Source: Gyrodactylus bullatarudis (Eukaryota; Platyhelminthes; Monogenea; Gyrodactylidea; Gyrodactylidae). From it: 64,000 nt of DNA. The translations under genes were made by a program, and so were the position numbers. The stretch's first letter is position 1; every line of letters starts with the position of its first letter. The notes beneath the pieces are model-generated. The model saw only the letters and a program-made list of their open reading frames with translations, searched no databases and had not been told where the DNA came from. Of the stretch, positions 22,801 to 34,800 are shown one piece after another. The stretch is from NCBI GenBank assembly GCA_012064415.1, contig SSNU01000132.1, forward strand, positions 1 to 64,000. The letters are read 5' to 3'.

Positions 22801-25800
22801 CTTTGACTAGGTAAGTTATGTCATTATCGATGTTATGCCAGAAGACGTTTTGTCTTGCCAAAGCCTTCATTGCATTTATGCCGCAATGGCCTAGGTGCAA
22901 GCAGTCCAATGTCTCCTTATGCAATACTTTAGGTATAACAACACGGTCGTTCATTAAGATACAACCATCAAGTGTTGATAGATTTTTACGTCTATTATAG
23001 TATGGTAGGACTTTGGGCCAGTCTGAATGTAGGTATTCCAGAATCTGGGACAACGTCGGATCTGACTGAGTCTCCAAAGCTATGAGATCAGGTAGAATAG
23101 GTACAGTTCTTAAGGAATTATTAGGTACAAAACTGAGATGGGCTATGATTATATCCTCATTTGCTGTGTCAAATAGGCGTGATAGACAGTCAGCGTGTCC
23201 AAACGATTTTGTTGGAACATATGATATGTGGTAGTCGTAGCATCTTAGGTCAAGGGCCCACCTTTGAAGGCGTTTAGCGCTAGTGGCTTTTATCCCTTTA
23301 TTAGGACTAAATATATTCAATAGGGGTTTATGGTCCGTTTGTAGGTAGAACGGCCTTCCAAATAGGTATTTATGGAATTTTTGCACAGTGTAAACAATAG
23401 CAAGGCCTTCTTTTTCGATCTGAGGGTACCTTTGCTGTGTTGCATCCAGGCTTTTAGATAGGTAATAGATAGGTAACCAGGTGTTGTTGTGCTTTTGCAT
23501 TAGAACACCGCCAATTCCTTTTTCGGATGCATCAGCTGCAACTAGTGTATCTAGTTGTGGATCGAAAAATGCTAATAGAGAGCAGTCGGCTAATGCTTTC
23601 TTAATTGCCTTGAAGTTTTCTTCGCATTTAGGTGTCCAATTGTAGGTAGAGGTTTCCTTTAGGAGAGGTTGGAAAGGTTCTTTCAATCTGTGTAGGTCTT
23701 TGATGAAATTCATCAACCCCAGGAATGACATGAGCTCATTTCGACTTGCGGGACTTCGAAGCTTCAATAGGTCGGCAACTTTCTCAGGGTTTGGTTTGCG
23801 GCCGCCACTACTGAGGACGCAACCAAGGAACTCAACTGTTTCTTTGCAGAATTCACACTTTGATAGGTTTAGTTTTAATCCTGCGGAGGTAATGCGTTCG
23901 ACGACGTTTAGGGTGTGAGTCCATAGACTCTGCTGATCAGTTCCCCAAACTAAGATATCGTCTATGTATGCTTGCGCGTTTGAATAGTTGTCGAGCACTG
24001 TATCGATTGTTTGTTGAAAGATCTTAGGTGCAGGTTTGACTCCATAGTTGAGGCGGTTGCATTTGAACAGACCCCACTTGGTGTTTACTGTCAACAACAA
24101 TTTTGAAGGTTCATCCAGTTCGACTTGTAGGAATGCGGCTGATAGGTCAAGGGTCGTGAAGTATTTTGCCTTATGGATTTTTGAAAAAATATCTTCACTA
24201 GTAGGTAAATTATAACCATGGTCATGCAATTGAGCATTTAGACCTGTGGCATAGTCAGCGCATATTCGCAAGCTTCTGTCTTTTTTAAGAACAGTTAGTA
24301 TAGGTGCAGCGTAATAGGTAGATGCTACTTTAGAATAAATGCCTTTCTCGATTAGCTCGTCAAATTGCTTTTTAACAATTGACTCTATAGCATAAGAGAT
24401 TCCTCTAGGTCTACAAAAGACTGGTTTTGCGTCGTCCTTAAGGACTAGCGAAGCCTTAAATTTACATAACCCTTCGGACTTATCATTTAGGCTTTTAATC
24501 TTTTCCTCGAATTTATCTATGGAAAGAGATAAGACTGCGTAATGATCAATAGGTAATTTATATAATTCAAAATAATCAAATAGGTCATTTCCAAAGAGGT
24601 TAGGTGTGTTATTTGAAGCTACAAATAGGAAGCATGTGAGGGTTTCACCGTTGACTGTCACAGGGGCATTGAAGCGTCCTGACAAGTTTATGGTGTCGCC
24701 ACTGACATTAATAGGTAGTATGATGTCTTTCTTGAGAGTAGGAGAGCCGAGGAGTTTATAGGTATCTTGATTGATTATTGTGACGTCTGCGCCAGTGTCC
24801 AATTGGAAACGAACTGTCTTGCCGGCTACTATAGGTAGGATGTAGCGTTTTGCGGGCTTTTGTCGCTTTCCATTCAACTTGGTGACTTCAGGGGCCATTT
24901 CAGGTACATCTAACGTCTTGACTTCTGTGGGCTCTTTGATATACCATGTTGACTTTAGGTATAGTCCGACATTTTTCTGGGATATGGCCAATTTTACCAC
25001 ACTTGTCACATCTCGTTTTAAAACGGTGAGGACATTGGTTCCAGAAGTGATTGCCACCACATCCGTCACACTTGTGGTTGAGTTCATAGGTAGGCGGTTC
25101 AGAGCTATATTTAGATTTAGGTTTGTTTTTGAATCTCGAGTTGGTGGCTTTAGGTATAGGCCGAACCGTTCTCTCTTTCACATCAACTTTGCTTACTCTA
25201 GGTACTTCTTTGGACGTCATAGAGTCTTTGATTCGCCTGGCCTCCTCGACTATCTCAGCGTGCGTGCATCTGGGATTTCTGTCGTAGTAAGACACAAGTT
25301 TATCGTAGACCTTAGGTAGGGCCATCCTATTGAAGTTGAGTAAAAATAGAAAAGCTTTCAGGATCCTTAAGATCACTGAAGGTGATAGTGTTGATGAGTT
25401 TCCGTTTTAACCCGGAATACTCGACGATGCTTTGGTCGGGCATTTGAAACGTAAAGAATTCTTTACGTGCATTAAATACCGACTTGGTTGATGTAAAGAG
25501 GGCCGTAAGTTTCTTAACGGTTTCCTCGAAAGATATTTCATAATGCTGCAAGGGATCAATACTATTAGAGTATTGATCTTTCTCGGGCATATTCAAACAA
25601 CGAAACAAAGCTCTGACTCGGGCGTCTTCGGCCATTAGAGGTAGATCCCATTCGAATGTAGCTCCATTAAGGCGATACCAGTCGTAGAATGAGCACTGCT
25701 TTGAGTCAAACTTAGGTATAGATGACAGCAATAACTCGTAGGTAGGTGGTCGGGACTCATGTTTGGGCGTTACTTCGCTTGAGGTAGAGTAGGTAGAACA

Positions 25801-28800
25801 AGAGTCATCTCTTTGTCGACGTGAGATCTTCAGGAGGGCTTCACAAATTTTGCTTGCCATATCTTCAATCTTCTCAGTTGAATGATCTCTCTTCTTTTGA
25901 GGAGTCTTGACCGGAGGTTTGATAACAGAAATTTTGACATCTTGTGTAGGTGACGTGCTTGACTGTTTCTTGCCAGACTTGTCCTTCTTAGAAGTCGACT
26001 GAGACATAGGTAAAGTAGCGGAATCTTTTCCTTCAGGTTCACGAGGGTCTTCGGCACGGTAAAAATTTTCGTTATCCATGTCGCCAATTATGTTGTGGTT
26101 AGGTAAGTAGAACAACACACGTTAGGTAAGTAAGTAGGTAATTCGTATATTTACAGCATTTTAAACAACAATCTCTATGAAGACAATGATAAGATAATAT
26201 TTGTTTATATGGGATCAAATAGATACGTCTTCAAATTGTATTATTAACAAATTGTATTAACAATCCTCAACAATTATCCTAGAATAAAAATAGTCCTTGA
26301 AGATAATTTTATTCTTTCGATTTTATATCACTCGAGTGAAAACGTACTAGATTTTCGTGAATGTTCAATTGAAAATCATTCATTAAAGTACAAAGTACTT
26401 TGAACATTCAAAAGAATTTCTTAATTTGAGTACTGGTCTTTTTGCGAATGAGAACAGAATAGGGAAATGAAACGAAAAAAGTGTAAAAAGTAAAACTTTA
26501 TGTATAGGTGCTGCACTATTACATGAGTTTGACAAGTTCAAGGGTACGCCACAGTATATAGAAGTAATCCGAGGTTGTTAGAAGAGTGGATTGAGCATTG
26601 GACTAAAATGCAAGAGGTACTAACGATTCAAAACGAGGAGGAAGCGTGCGTATATGTCTACTAAAGATTATTTCTAAATGCTCTGAGAGTTTCTTTCTCA
26701 CTAGTCACAATGGGATTCATTAGTAAACTGTAATATTCAGCGAAATAGGCTAATTCATTAACAAATAAGACGAACCTGTTGGGTATATTACCTAAGCACC
26801 TAGAAGGAAATAGTTTTAGATAAAACTTAATAACTAATAAACTGGTATTAATGGAACCCAACCTGGAAATTTTTTAAAATGAAAATTAGATAAAAACCCG
26901 CCTTCTTTTACATAAAACTAACAGTAACTCATTTGAGAACAGATGTAAAATTCGACCCGAAAATTGCAGAATGAAAATCTGTATATTTAACCCTTCCGAT
27001 ATCATAGCTAGACGAAGAAAGTTTCAGGCTTAATTCTCTCACAGAATTACTTAAAATGTGATGATAAAAAACATTTTCTAGGACAAAAATTTTCTTACAC
27101 ATACTAATTAATTTCATCAGGGTCTGATATATATTGAAATTCCCATCTACTGGTGAGTAAATTAAAGTGTAACTTTGCCGATGAAGGAATTTATTTGAAA
27201 GTTAATTGTTGAAGACTCAATTAATGTCAAAAAAAATATCGGTAACACTTCACTTCGGGTATAGCGAAAAACTCCATTTAGGGGGGAGTTTTGCGTTAGC
27301 CAATGAGAATCAATCAAAAACCTGAGTGCAATACATTTCCTATTAAGTGCTATTATTTTCCATTGTAGTCTATTCGAGTCTATGCTTATATACTATTCTA
27401 CATACTTCACTTGAGGTACATTGAGCAAGTCTAATCAATGATTAGTAATCATACAGGGCTTATTTCTTAATTAATTCGACCATTTTTTCATAGAACTTGA
27501 TTATTAATGTAGCTGAACTTTTTCTTGTTTATTACTAAAGTTATTAGAAGGTTTTATGCTCAAGATTTAGTTAACTTTAATTACGCTGTGTGTCAAAAAA
27601 ATAGGTCTCGGAGTAATAGGGTTTCAAGAGCATATTCTGATGCAAAATTTGACGCTGATTCCGAATCTGGAATATTTGTATTACGCGGGAAATCGCAAAA
27701 TGAGTACTTGAAAGTCCCAATTTATGTGAAAAAAATCAAGAAATTTTATCACTTTCCATCAACTTACAGGCTCCAGAATGTTAAGCATGGATCTAGATCA
27801 AAATTTTGTGCTCTTTCGAATGAGACTATTCCCGGAACGATCTGACTTCATCTTCTTGCCTTAATTCAGGGTTTCAACTGGGTAGAGTTATTTCTCACTA
27901 ACTTAGTAGACATCTCCTCTTGAAGGCTTTTATTCTCTATTTATCAACTTTAACCGGGTATATGACGTTTAAGCATTCTTCTGGCCAATAATATATTGAT
28001 GATTCAGCATTTTTTTCTCACATGCTTTATTTCAATCCCACGTTATTCAGAATTTTTGATTGATTCTCATTGGCTAACGCAAAACTCCCCCTAAATGGAG
28101 ATTTTCGCTGTACCCAAAGTGCAGTGTTACCAAAATATCTTTTAAATTTCATTCAATCTTATTACAAAATAACCTAGTTATTGAAAAGGTAAAAATGGGG
28201 TTGAAAATTGCCCCATTTTCACGAGACTATTGATGGAACTGCTCATTGATTTTATGCATGAAAAATATACCTTGTTTTGGATTAACTATTTAGCTTCTAC
28301 GGAAATTAATCTTATTATCTCTGAACATTGATAAGTTTAATAATTTCAATCAAAAAGAATCATAAATTAAGGAATTCTACTTCCTTCGGTAAAAGTTCAA
28401 ATATCTATGGCATTCTTATGTCTGGCTAGCAAAAATATAGCATGATAGCAAACTAAGATAGTTTTTGATATACTATCAAAGAATAATCATGAAAAAATGT
28501 TCCAAAATCATTGGAAAAAGTCAGTTTGAACATAGAGGTCATATATGACTTCTGGTATCGAAAGGGTTAAAGTCCTTCATTCGACCTCTCTGGAATAATG
28601 TTAGAATTAATTGAACTTAATAAAATAATCTTTTTTCGATTCTATAGATTATATACTGAAAAATCATGAATTCGCTGAAAAAGAAGCTAGAGAATTATTC
28701 TGGCAGATAATCTGTGCTGTTGGTTACATTCATCGTCTCGGCATTGCTCATAGGGACTTGAAGGCTGAGAATTTACTTCTCGATGAAAATATGAATATCA

Positions 28801-31800
28801 AAGTTGCAGATTTTGGCTTTTGCAATTTCTTTGAAGCAGATGAGAAATTGACAACACACTGTGGTAGTCCACAATATGCTGCTCCGGAACTATTTAAGGG
28901 AGATCCATATCATGGTCCTATAGCAGATATATGGGTAAGGATTCAAGCTCATTGCTCATCGAAATATAGAAGAAATTTCTCTATAAATTTCATAATAAAT
29001 TATATAACATAACTACTTCTAAGTATATATGATCATTTATTTATTTATTATAGAGTCTCGGTGTTATTTTATATATTCTTGTATGCGGTTCGTTTCCGTT
29101 TCCAGGCGATTCTCTTGCAAATATCCGCTCCCAAGTTCTTAGCGGATTCGTACGTTTCCCTTTCTATCTGTCAACATCATGTGAACAGCTAATTCGTTCA
29201 ATGCTTCAAGTCGATGTAACAAAGAGATCTACACTCAAGGAGATTTGCGAAAACTCATGGATGCAAGCGTCGCCAAATGTAGCTGATCATGAGAGCATCT
29301 TCAAAAAGTATTTGGACAAGGCAGACGAAAATCGATTTGATCAAATCTTTCACTCTCAACATCCGGAGCATAGCCAGCTCTTCCGTGATGAGTTGTTGGA
29401 TCTTGAGGAGAAAAAAATTGATCTAGGAACTATCAAAGTAACTGCTCTTCTCTTACAAGCAGATGAAGATAAAGTAAGGAGATAATAGATTAGCTAGTTG
29501 ATAACTTAAGTTAGAAGACTAAAATTTATTTTTGGAAAATATTTAAAATTTTGTTTTTCTTTCTAACAGATGAACTGCAATTTCATCTTTTACTGTAGTT
29601 ATTCTGTCTACCATTTTGAATGAAAGGCGATGCCCAAATTTTTTAAGAAATAAGCGGTGTATTTCAGGCATACTCATCAGTCTTTACATGCCAATAGTGA
29701 CATAAGGGGTATCCCTACAAGATCTGTTTGCATTACGTCATCGTTGTGAAAATAAACGGGGGTCTGTAACTAAATTCTGAATGATTTTTTCCCAAATTCA
29801 TTTGAAAACTAAAAAAGAAATCATATGAACTTTAAACTCGTCTAGTTTTTAGCCAGAATTATATTTCTGGCTGAGATTCACGGAGGTGTAACAGTTTTCA
29901 TTTTGCATCTGATGGTATTATTTTTATGCTTCCTGTGGTTTTTCTATTTTTCTGTACTTTGAGTTGAAAATTTGTATTGTTTTGAGGATCATCGATATAC
30001 AAGAAAATCAATTATTACTATTTTGAAAGGACCGTGAATTTGAATTAATTCCCTATCATACGAGTTTATTAATTTTCAAGCGATAAAAATGATTGAAAAA
30101 TAGGAAGTAGAATTTTGCGCGATAATCAAGTGTTACCTGAAATTTCTACGAACATTTTTGTTTTCTTTTTTTACTGGTGATCATGAAAAATAACGTTTGA
30201 TTCCTCTCACACCTTGAAAGCAATAAAAATTCTCAAGTCAAAGTTTAAAAACATGAAGAAATCGCGCCAGCTCGAAATTAAAATTTTTCTTTAATTGAAA
30301 ATCATGAATTGTCAAATTCATCGAGAATAGCTGTATCATTTGATCGTAATAAACTTCATTTGACCATCGTCTTTCTTAAGAATCAATAAAAACAATATAA
30401 TCTAAAGTCTATATCAACCAAATTAATTTAATTTTCACATTACTGAACTAACATCCAAATTTATCAAAAGAAAAATCACAATATTTCGTGTTATTTGTCA
30501 ATACAAATAGAAAAAATGTAATTGAAATAATGAAAGATCAAAAGATAATTTTTTCTTATTATCTCAACTTTTGCTGTGGATCTCCCAATGTGAGAGATTA
30601 ATTAATCTAAATTACTTTCCCCAACTTATCCAACAATCTATTGAGTCTTGTGTATTGGAAGATCAAATGTGTATCAACTATTTTACAGAGATGAGTAGTA
30701 CCAATTTGGCTAGTATTCCTGAGTATACTCTAAATTCTCTTCTGTATTTTACATTTAGTTATTTTCACATGCTTGTTTAGTAGGGTTAGATTTAAATTCA
30801 TTTTCATATGTATCATAAGAATCGTTATGAAGAACTGAATCAGATTATGAACCAGGCTAAACACCAAAGATTTGAAAAATCTAACTCTATTATAATAGAT
30901 AATTATCTAATTTTGAGCATTTGTTGATAAATTGTGAAGATTTTTACTATAACCCGAATCACAAATGGATTCCCTACATATTTTTTAGATTCGAGAATCA
31001 GTAATTTATCGTAAATTTGATGCATTCCACTCTGCGTATCAACAACTTTTGCTGAAAATTGAGCGTTTTCATGCAAATGCAAAACTACGTAGAGAAGTAC
31101 TGCGAATAATCAATGAAGATATATTTCCCGACGTTAATTCATCCAACATCTCGTGGTATTCTAAACAGTTTGTAAGTATTTTTTCTATGCACAAAAAATC
31201 ACTAACAGTATTTTTTTCTTTTTAAAAGGAAAAGAGTACAGATTTCACTGTCGCTCTTGTAATTGCACAAGTGAGTTTCAATTATAATTGACGACGTGTC
31301 GCTCTTTTTCGATCTGGGGATATCAAAATAGACTAAAATGATCCTGATCCGAAATTTGACGCAGATTCTGTATCTGATCTTAGAATCTCCGAATTGTATT
31401 CAGTTTCGGAGATATTCGCAAAAAACGATAATTCCGAATTTTCCCAAAACTGGAGTTACTACTCCATCTTTTGGGGCTCAAAATGTCTCATAGGAATCAA
31501 ATCCAGACAATGCATGGCATGCTTTACAACACAACCAATCAGATTAGAGGTCAGACTTAACTATGAGCCAATGAAATGGGGAGTTTTTTTCGAGTTTAAT
31601 CATGGGATTTTCTCAATCAACCTTTTCTTTCTTAAATCATGAATAGAGTTTTCCAATGTAAAGATGATAAGAAATAAATTCTGTTATATTTGTGGTTATT
31701 CTTTCTACAATAAACTAATGTTTCCTATAACCGATGAAGTAAAGCAAGTAATGATCCAGTATTTTCAACGTCAGCTTACTTTCAATGCTGATTTCACACC

Positions 31801-34800
31801 TATCAACTTTGATGGCTGATAACCAGTTGTTGGGCAATTAGTTAATTTCTCTTAATGATATTGATAAATTAGTAATTCATAGTAACTTTTTTTGCGAATA
31901 TCTCCTAAACTGAATACAATTCGGAGATTCTAAGACCAGATACAGAATCTGCGTCAAATTTCGGATCAGGATCCTTTTAGTCTATTTTGATATCCCCAGA
32001 TCGAAAAAAGAGACACGCCGTGTTATTCTCATCTCATATACAATACATTTTCTATTCATACATAATTGAGAACATATGATTCGTATGAATTACTAAATTG
32101 GGCAGGGATTCGTACGAATCACTAGTGAATCGTGGAAATTTTAAATTCCTTCTCTAAATAATTTTTATTTTTTTATTTTCGTGGTGAAGAAATTAAGTAT
32201 AATTGTAATATAAAATAAATTATTTATTTGTGCATGATAAACTATTTTGGCATAATCATAACTTATATGGAGTGATCTTGAAAAATGATTATAACAATCT
32301 ATATCAGGTCGGAACAACATCCAGAATCATTGAAAGTCTATTTTCAGCAAATCAGCTATCTCCTTTGCTGCTTTCACACGATTCACGGTAACATATTCAT
32401 ATATATAATATCTATTCATACTGTATTATTATATACATATGGAGATCTTTTATTTTATATTGTATCATAGTTAATGACCATTTGCGGTTGTAAATACTAC
32501 CCAGAATATATGAATAGTGCAGCATCTATACTTACAAAGATTACCTAGAGTTATTTCGTTCTAGGTGCTTAGGTCCCTAGGTTCGTCTTACTTATAGGTA
32601 ATTGATTAGCCCATGTCGCTGAATATTGCAAATTACAAATGGATCCCACCGTGACTAGTACGAAAGTAATTCTTAAGAGAGCACGCGTGTATGTCTACCA
32701 AAGATTCTTAGGTTATTTTAAAATGCTCTGAGATTTTCTTTCGTACTAAGGATCCATTAGTAATCTGTAAAATTCAGCGACATGGGCTAATTGATTAACT
32801 AATAAGACGAACCTGTTGGGTATATTACTTAAGCATCTAGATTAACCAAAATGCTAGAATTCTGATTTTCAGCCAAAATATTTTTCCCTAAATTCTTCTA
32901 ATCAAATTATAAGAGTCTTGAAATGATATTCAAGGTTTTAAAAATGTATAATACTGGAACCTAAACGTTGGGACTCCATTAGAATTGAGTCATTTAAATA
33001 ATAATTCTTATAGATTCCTAGTCATATACGAGTTTTGATTCAAAATCTCTTGTAGAAATTGATAGCCACTATTTAGCAGGTTTATAGAGATTTTAAAATT
33101 TTTACCTTAATACATGATTTTTTTCTTGAAATCCTTTCTTTATAAGATTAACATACGTATAACATTCAAAAATTTTATATAACTAATGAATTCACAATCT
33201 GAACGTAACGTATACAATCAATGTTAATTCATTTCTTTTAAGTTTGAATGAAAATTTAAGTTATTTACGGAAAAAATAGTACAACTGTTTAGTACCTTTT
33301 ACCTGTAATTTTAATTTTCGGAAAAAAATCTTTTATCCAAATTAAGAATAACAAAAATTAATTCATCCTTTTTAAAGTTGAATGAAGCCAATATAATTGA
33401 ACTGAAACAGGATACCTTTAATCATGAACTTATCAAAGATTTGAAATTGAACAATAATCTACGCCGGCATACAGTTCAGTTAGGAGTGCAGTTAAAGACA
33501 AACGACAAAAATGTTGGGTTGATAGATAGTTCAAAATCTGATGAAAAAGAATCATCCAAATGCGGAAACGAAGGAAAGGCCTTAAAAATGATTCCGAGAC
33601 AAGTTACCGAGCCTCCGTATAATGCTATAAAATCAAATTTAATCAAAAAAGTCAGTAAAAATATTTAACATTAATTGATATCTGATAATTATCATTGATC
33701 TGCTGGCTTCTGGCTTGTATTGACATAACTATTAGAGATGGATTTTGCAAATTTTAGATTTTTAGCCTATGTCAGAATCTGAATGGGCTCTGGGAGAATC
33801 CGAATGATGTAAAGCTAACTGATATGAAGTTGGGAATCTATGATTTTTACAGAAATCTCGGTATTTTCATCAAGAATTCCGAATTAGTTAAAGATTTTTT
33901 GGAATCCTACTCATGTTGCTCACTTTTACCATTTGTAGAAAAAAATTGTGAAAAAAATTATTTTTATGAAAAATATGGTCATTTTTCAAATTTCGATTTG
34001 GCACCAAAATCCCATTTCGGAATTTCGATTTTTTGATCATTTTCACTACTTGAAAATCAATGAAATTTTGTTAATTCAAAATCTCTCGAAAATCGGGAAC
34101 CTGTCTATAATTTTTCACTAAACTTTGACACTATCACTGCCACTTTAATAGAAAACAATTTTGGATAAAAATTTATATAATTCGTACCAAAGTTTCATTC
34201 TGAACCACATTTTCACCCAGGAAAATGAAATTGAACATATTATTATATAATACAGAATTAGAATTGAAAAATCTATCCCTAATATCTATGTATAGAAATA
34301 AAAAGATAAAGAGAATACACAGTTTCTTATGATTTTCACGATAATAAGAATTACAAAAGATTAGCGTAATAACTTGGATATTATAGTTATAATTCATCAT
34401 ACAATTTCAGTCCATAGTAATTTCAATCAATTAGTTTTTAGTGTTTTAACTAACTCCTTTTACAGGGTCATAACATTTGGACGAATGAAAATTTCCAAGA
34501 TGGTAGTTCTCTGAAAAATGACGAAGAAAGAGATAAATCAAACAGGTTTCTGATCAGGCAACAGGATAATTCATTTGACTACACTTTTAATTGGAAAGAT
34601 TCCATGGACTCCCAGGAGAATGCATGCATGTCTGAGTCAAATGACGGAAACATTTACTTACCAAGTTAGTCAAATTATCACCCTTCAAAACCATGGTAAA
34701 CGGGATCCTATAGAGCTATTAGATTTCAAAGTCTGAAATATTGATGAAAAGTAAACTCTAGTGCTAAATACTATTGAGTTGAAAAAGTACTGAAAAAATA

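Larger units (their letters stand above)
21631..26272 (-). mobile_element. Ty3/gypsy LTR retrotransposon, nearly intact, antisense in SIK intron 3
   Basis: A 4,642-bp element with LTRs at 21631-21793 (163 bp, its 3' LTR) and 26091-26272 (182 bp, its 5' LTR). Both start TGTTG and end CAACA and share most of their sequence, with two main indels and few substitutions. A 5-bp target duplication ATTAT flanks it (21626-21630, 26273-26277). A polypurine tract AAGGGGGA abuts the 3' LTR. A primer-binding-like TGGCGACATGG lies 4 bases inside the 5' LTR. Gag, a zinc-knuckle segment and Pol follow on the minus strand in three frames. The order PR-RT-RNaseH-IN identifies Ty3/gypsy. No envelope gene and no chromodomain are visible. 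The short LTRs and leader make it compact. Confidence 0.95.
20765..28647 (+). other. SIK intron 3 (7.9 kb) with nested mobile elements
   Basis: A phase-1 intron between the kinase N-lobe (GELF) and the DYIL block. It contains a hairpin-bearing repeat (21040-21310), a nearly intact antisense Ty3/gypsy element (21631-26272), a tRNA-like SINE trace, half of a TIR element (26640-26815) and an 891-bp element with an 8-bp duplication (27241-28131). Most of its length is therefore insertions. Confidence 0.75.

Noticed and set aside
30571..30780. Open frame between SIK exons 29054-29473 and 30989-31171
   Set aside because: Could be an extra exon, but the flanking exons join in phase without it and the UBA-like pattern is continuous across their junction.
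31394..31642. 82-codon frame inside the 31291-32021 element
   Set aside because: Its first part is simply the transposon arm, the rest has no recognisable domain.
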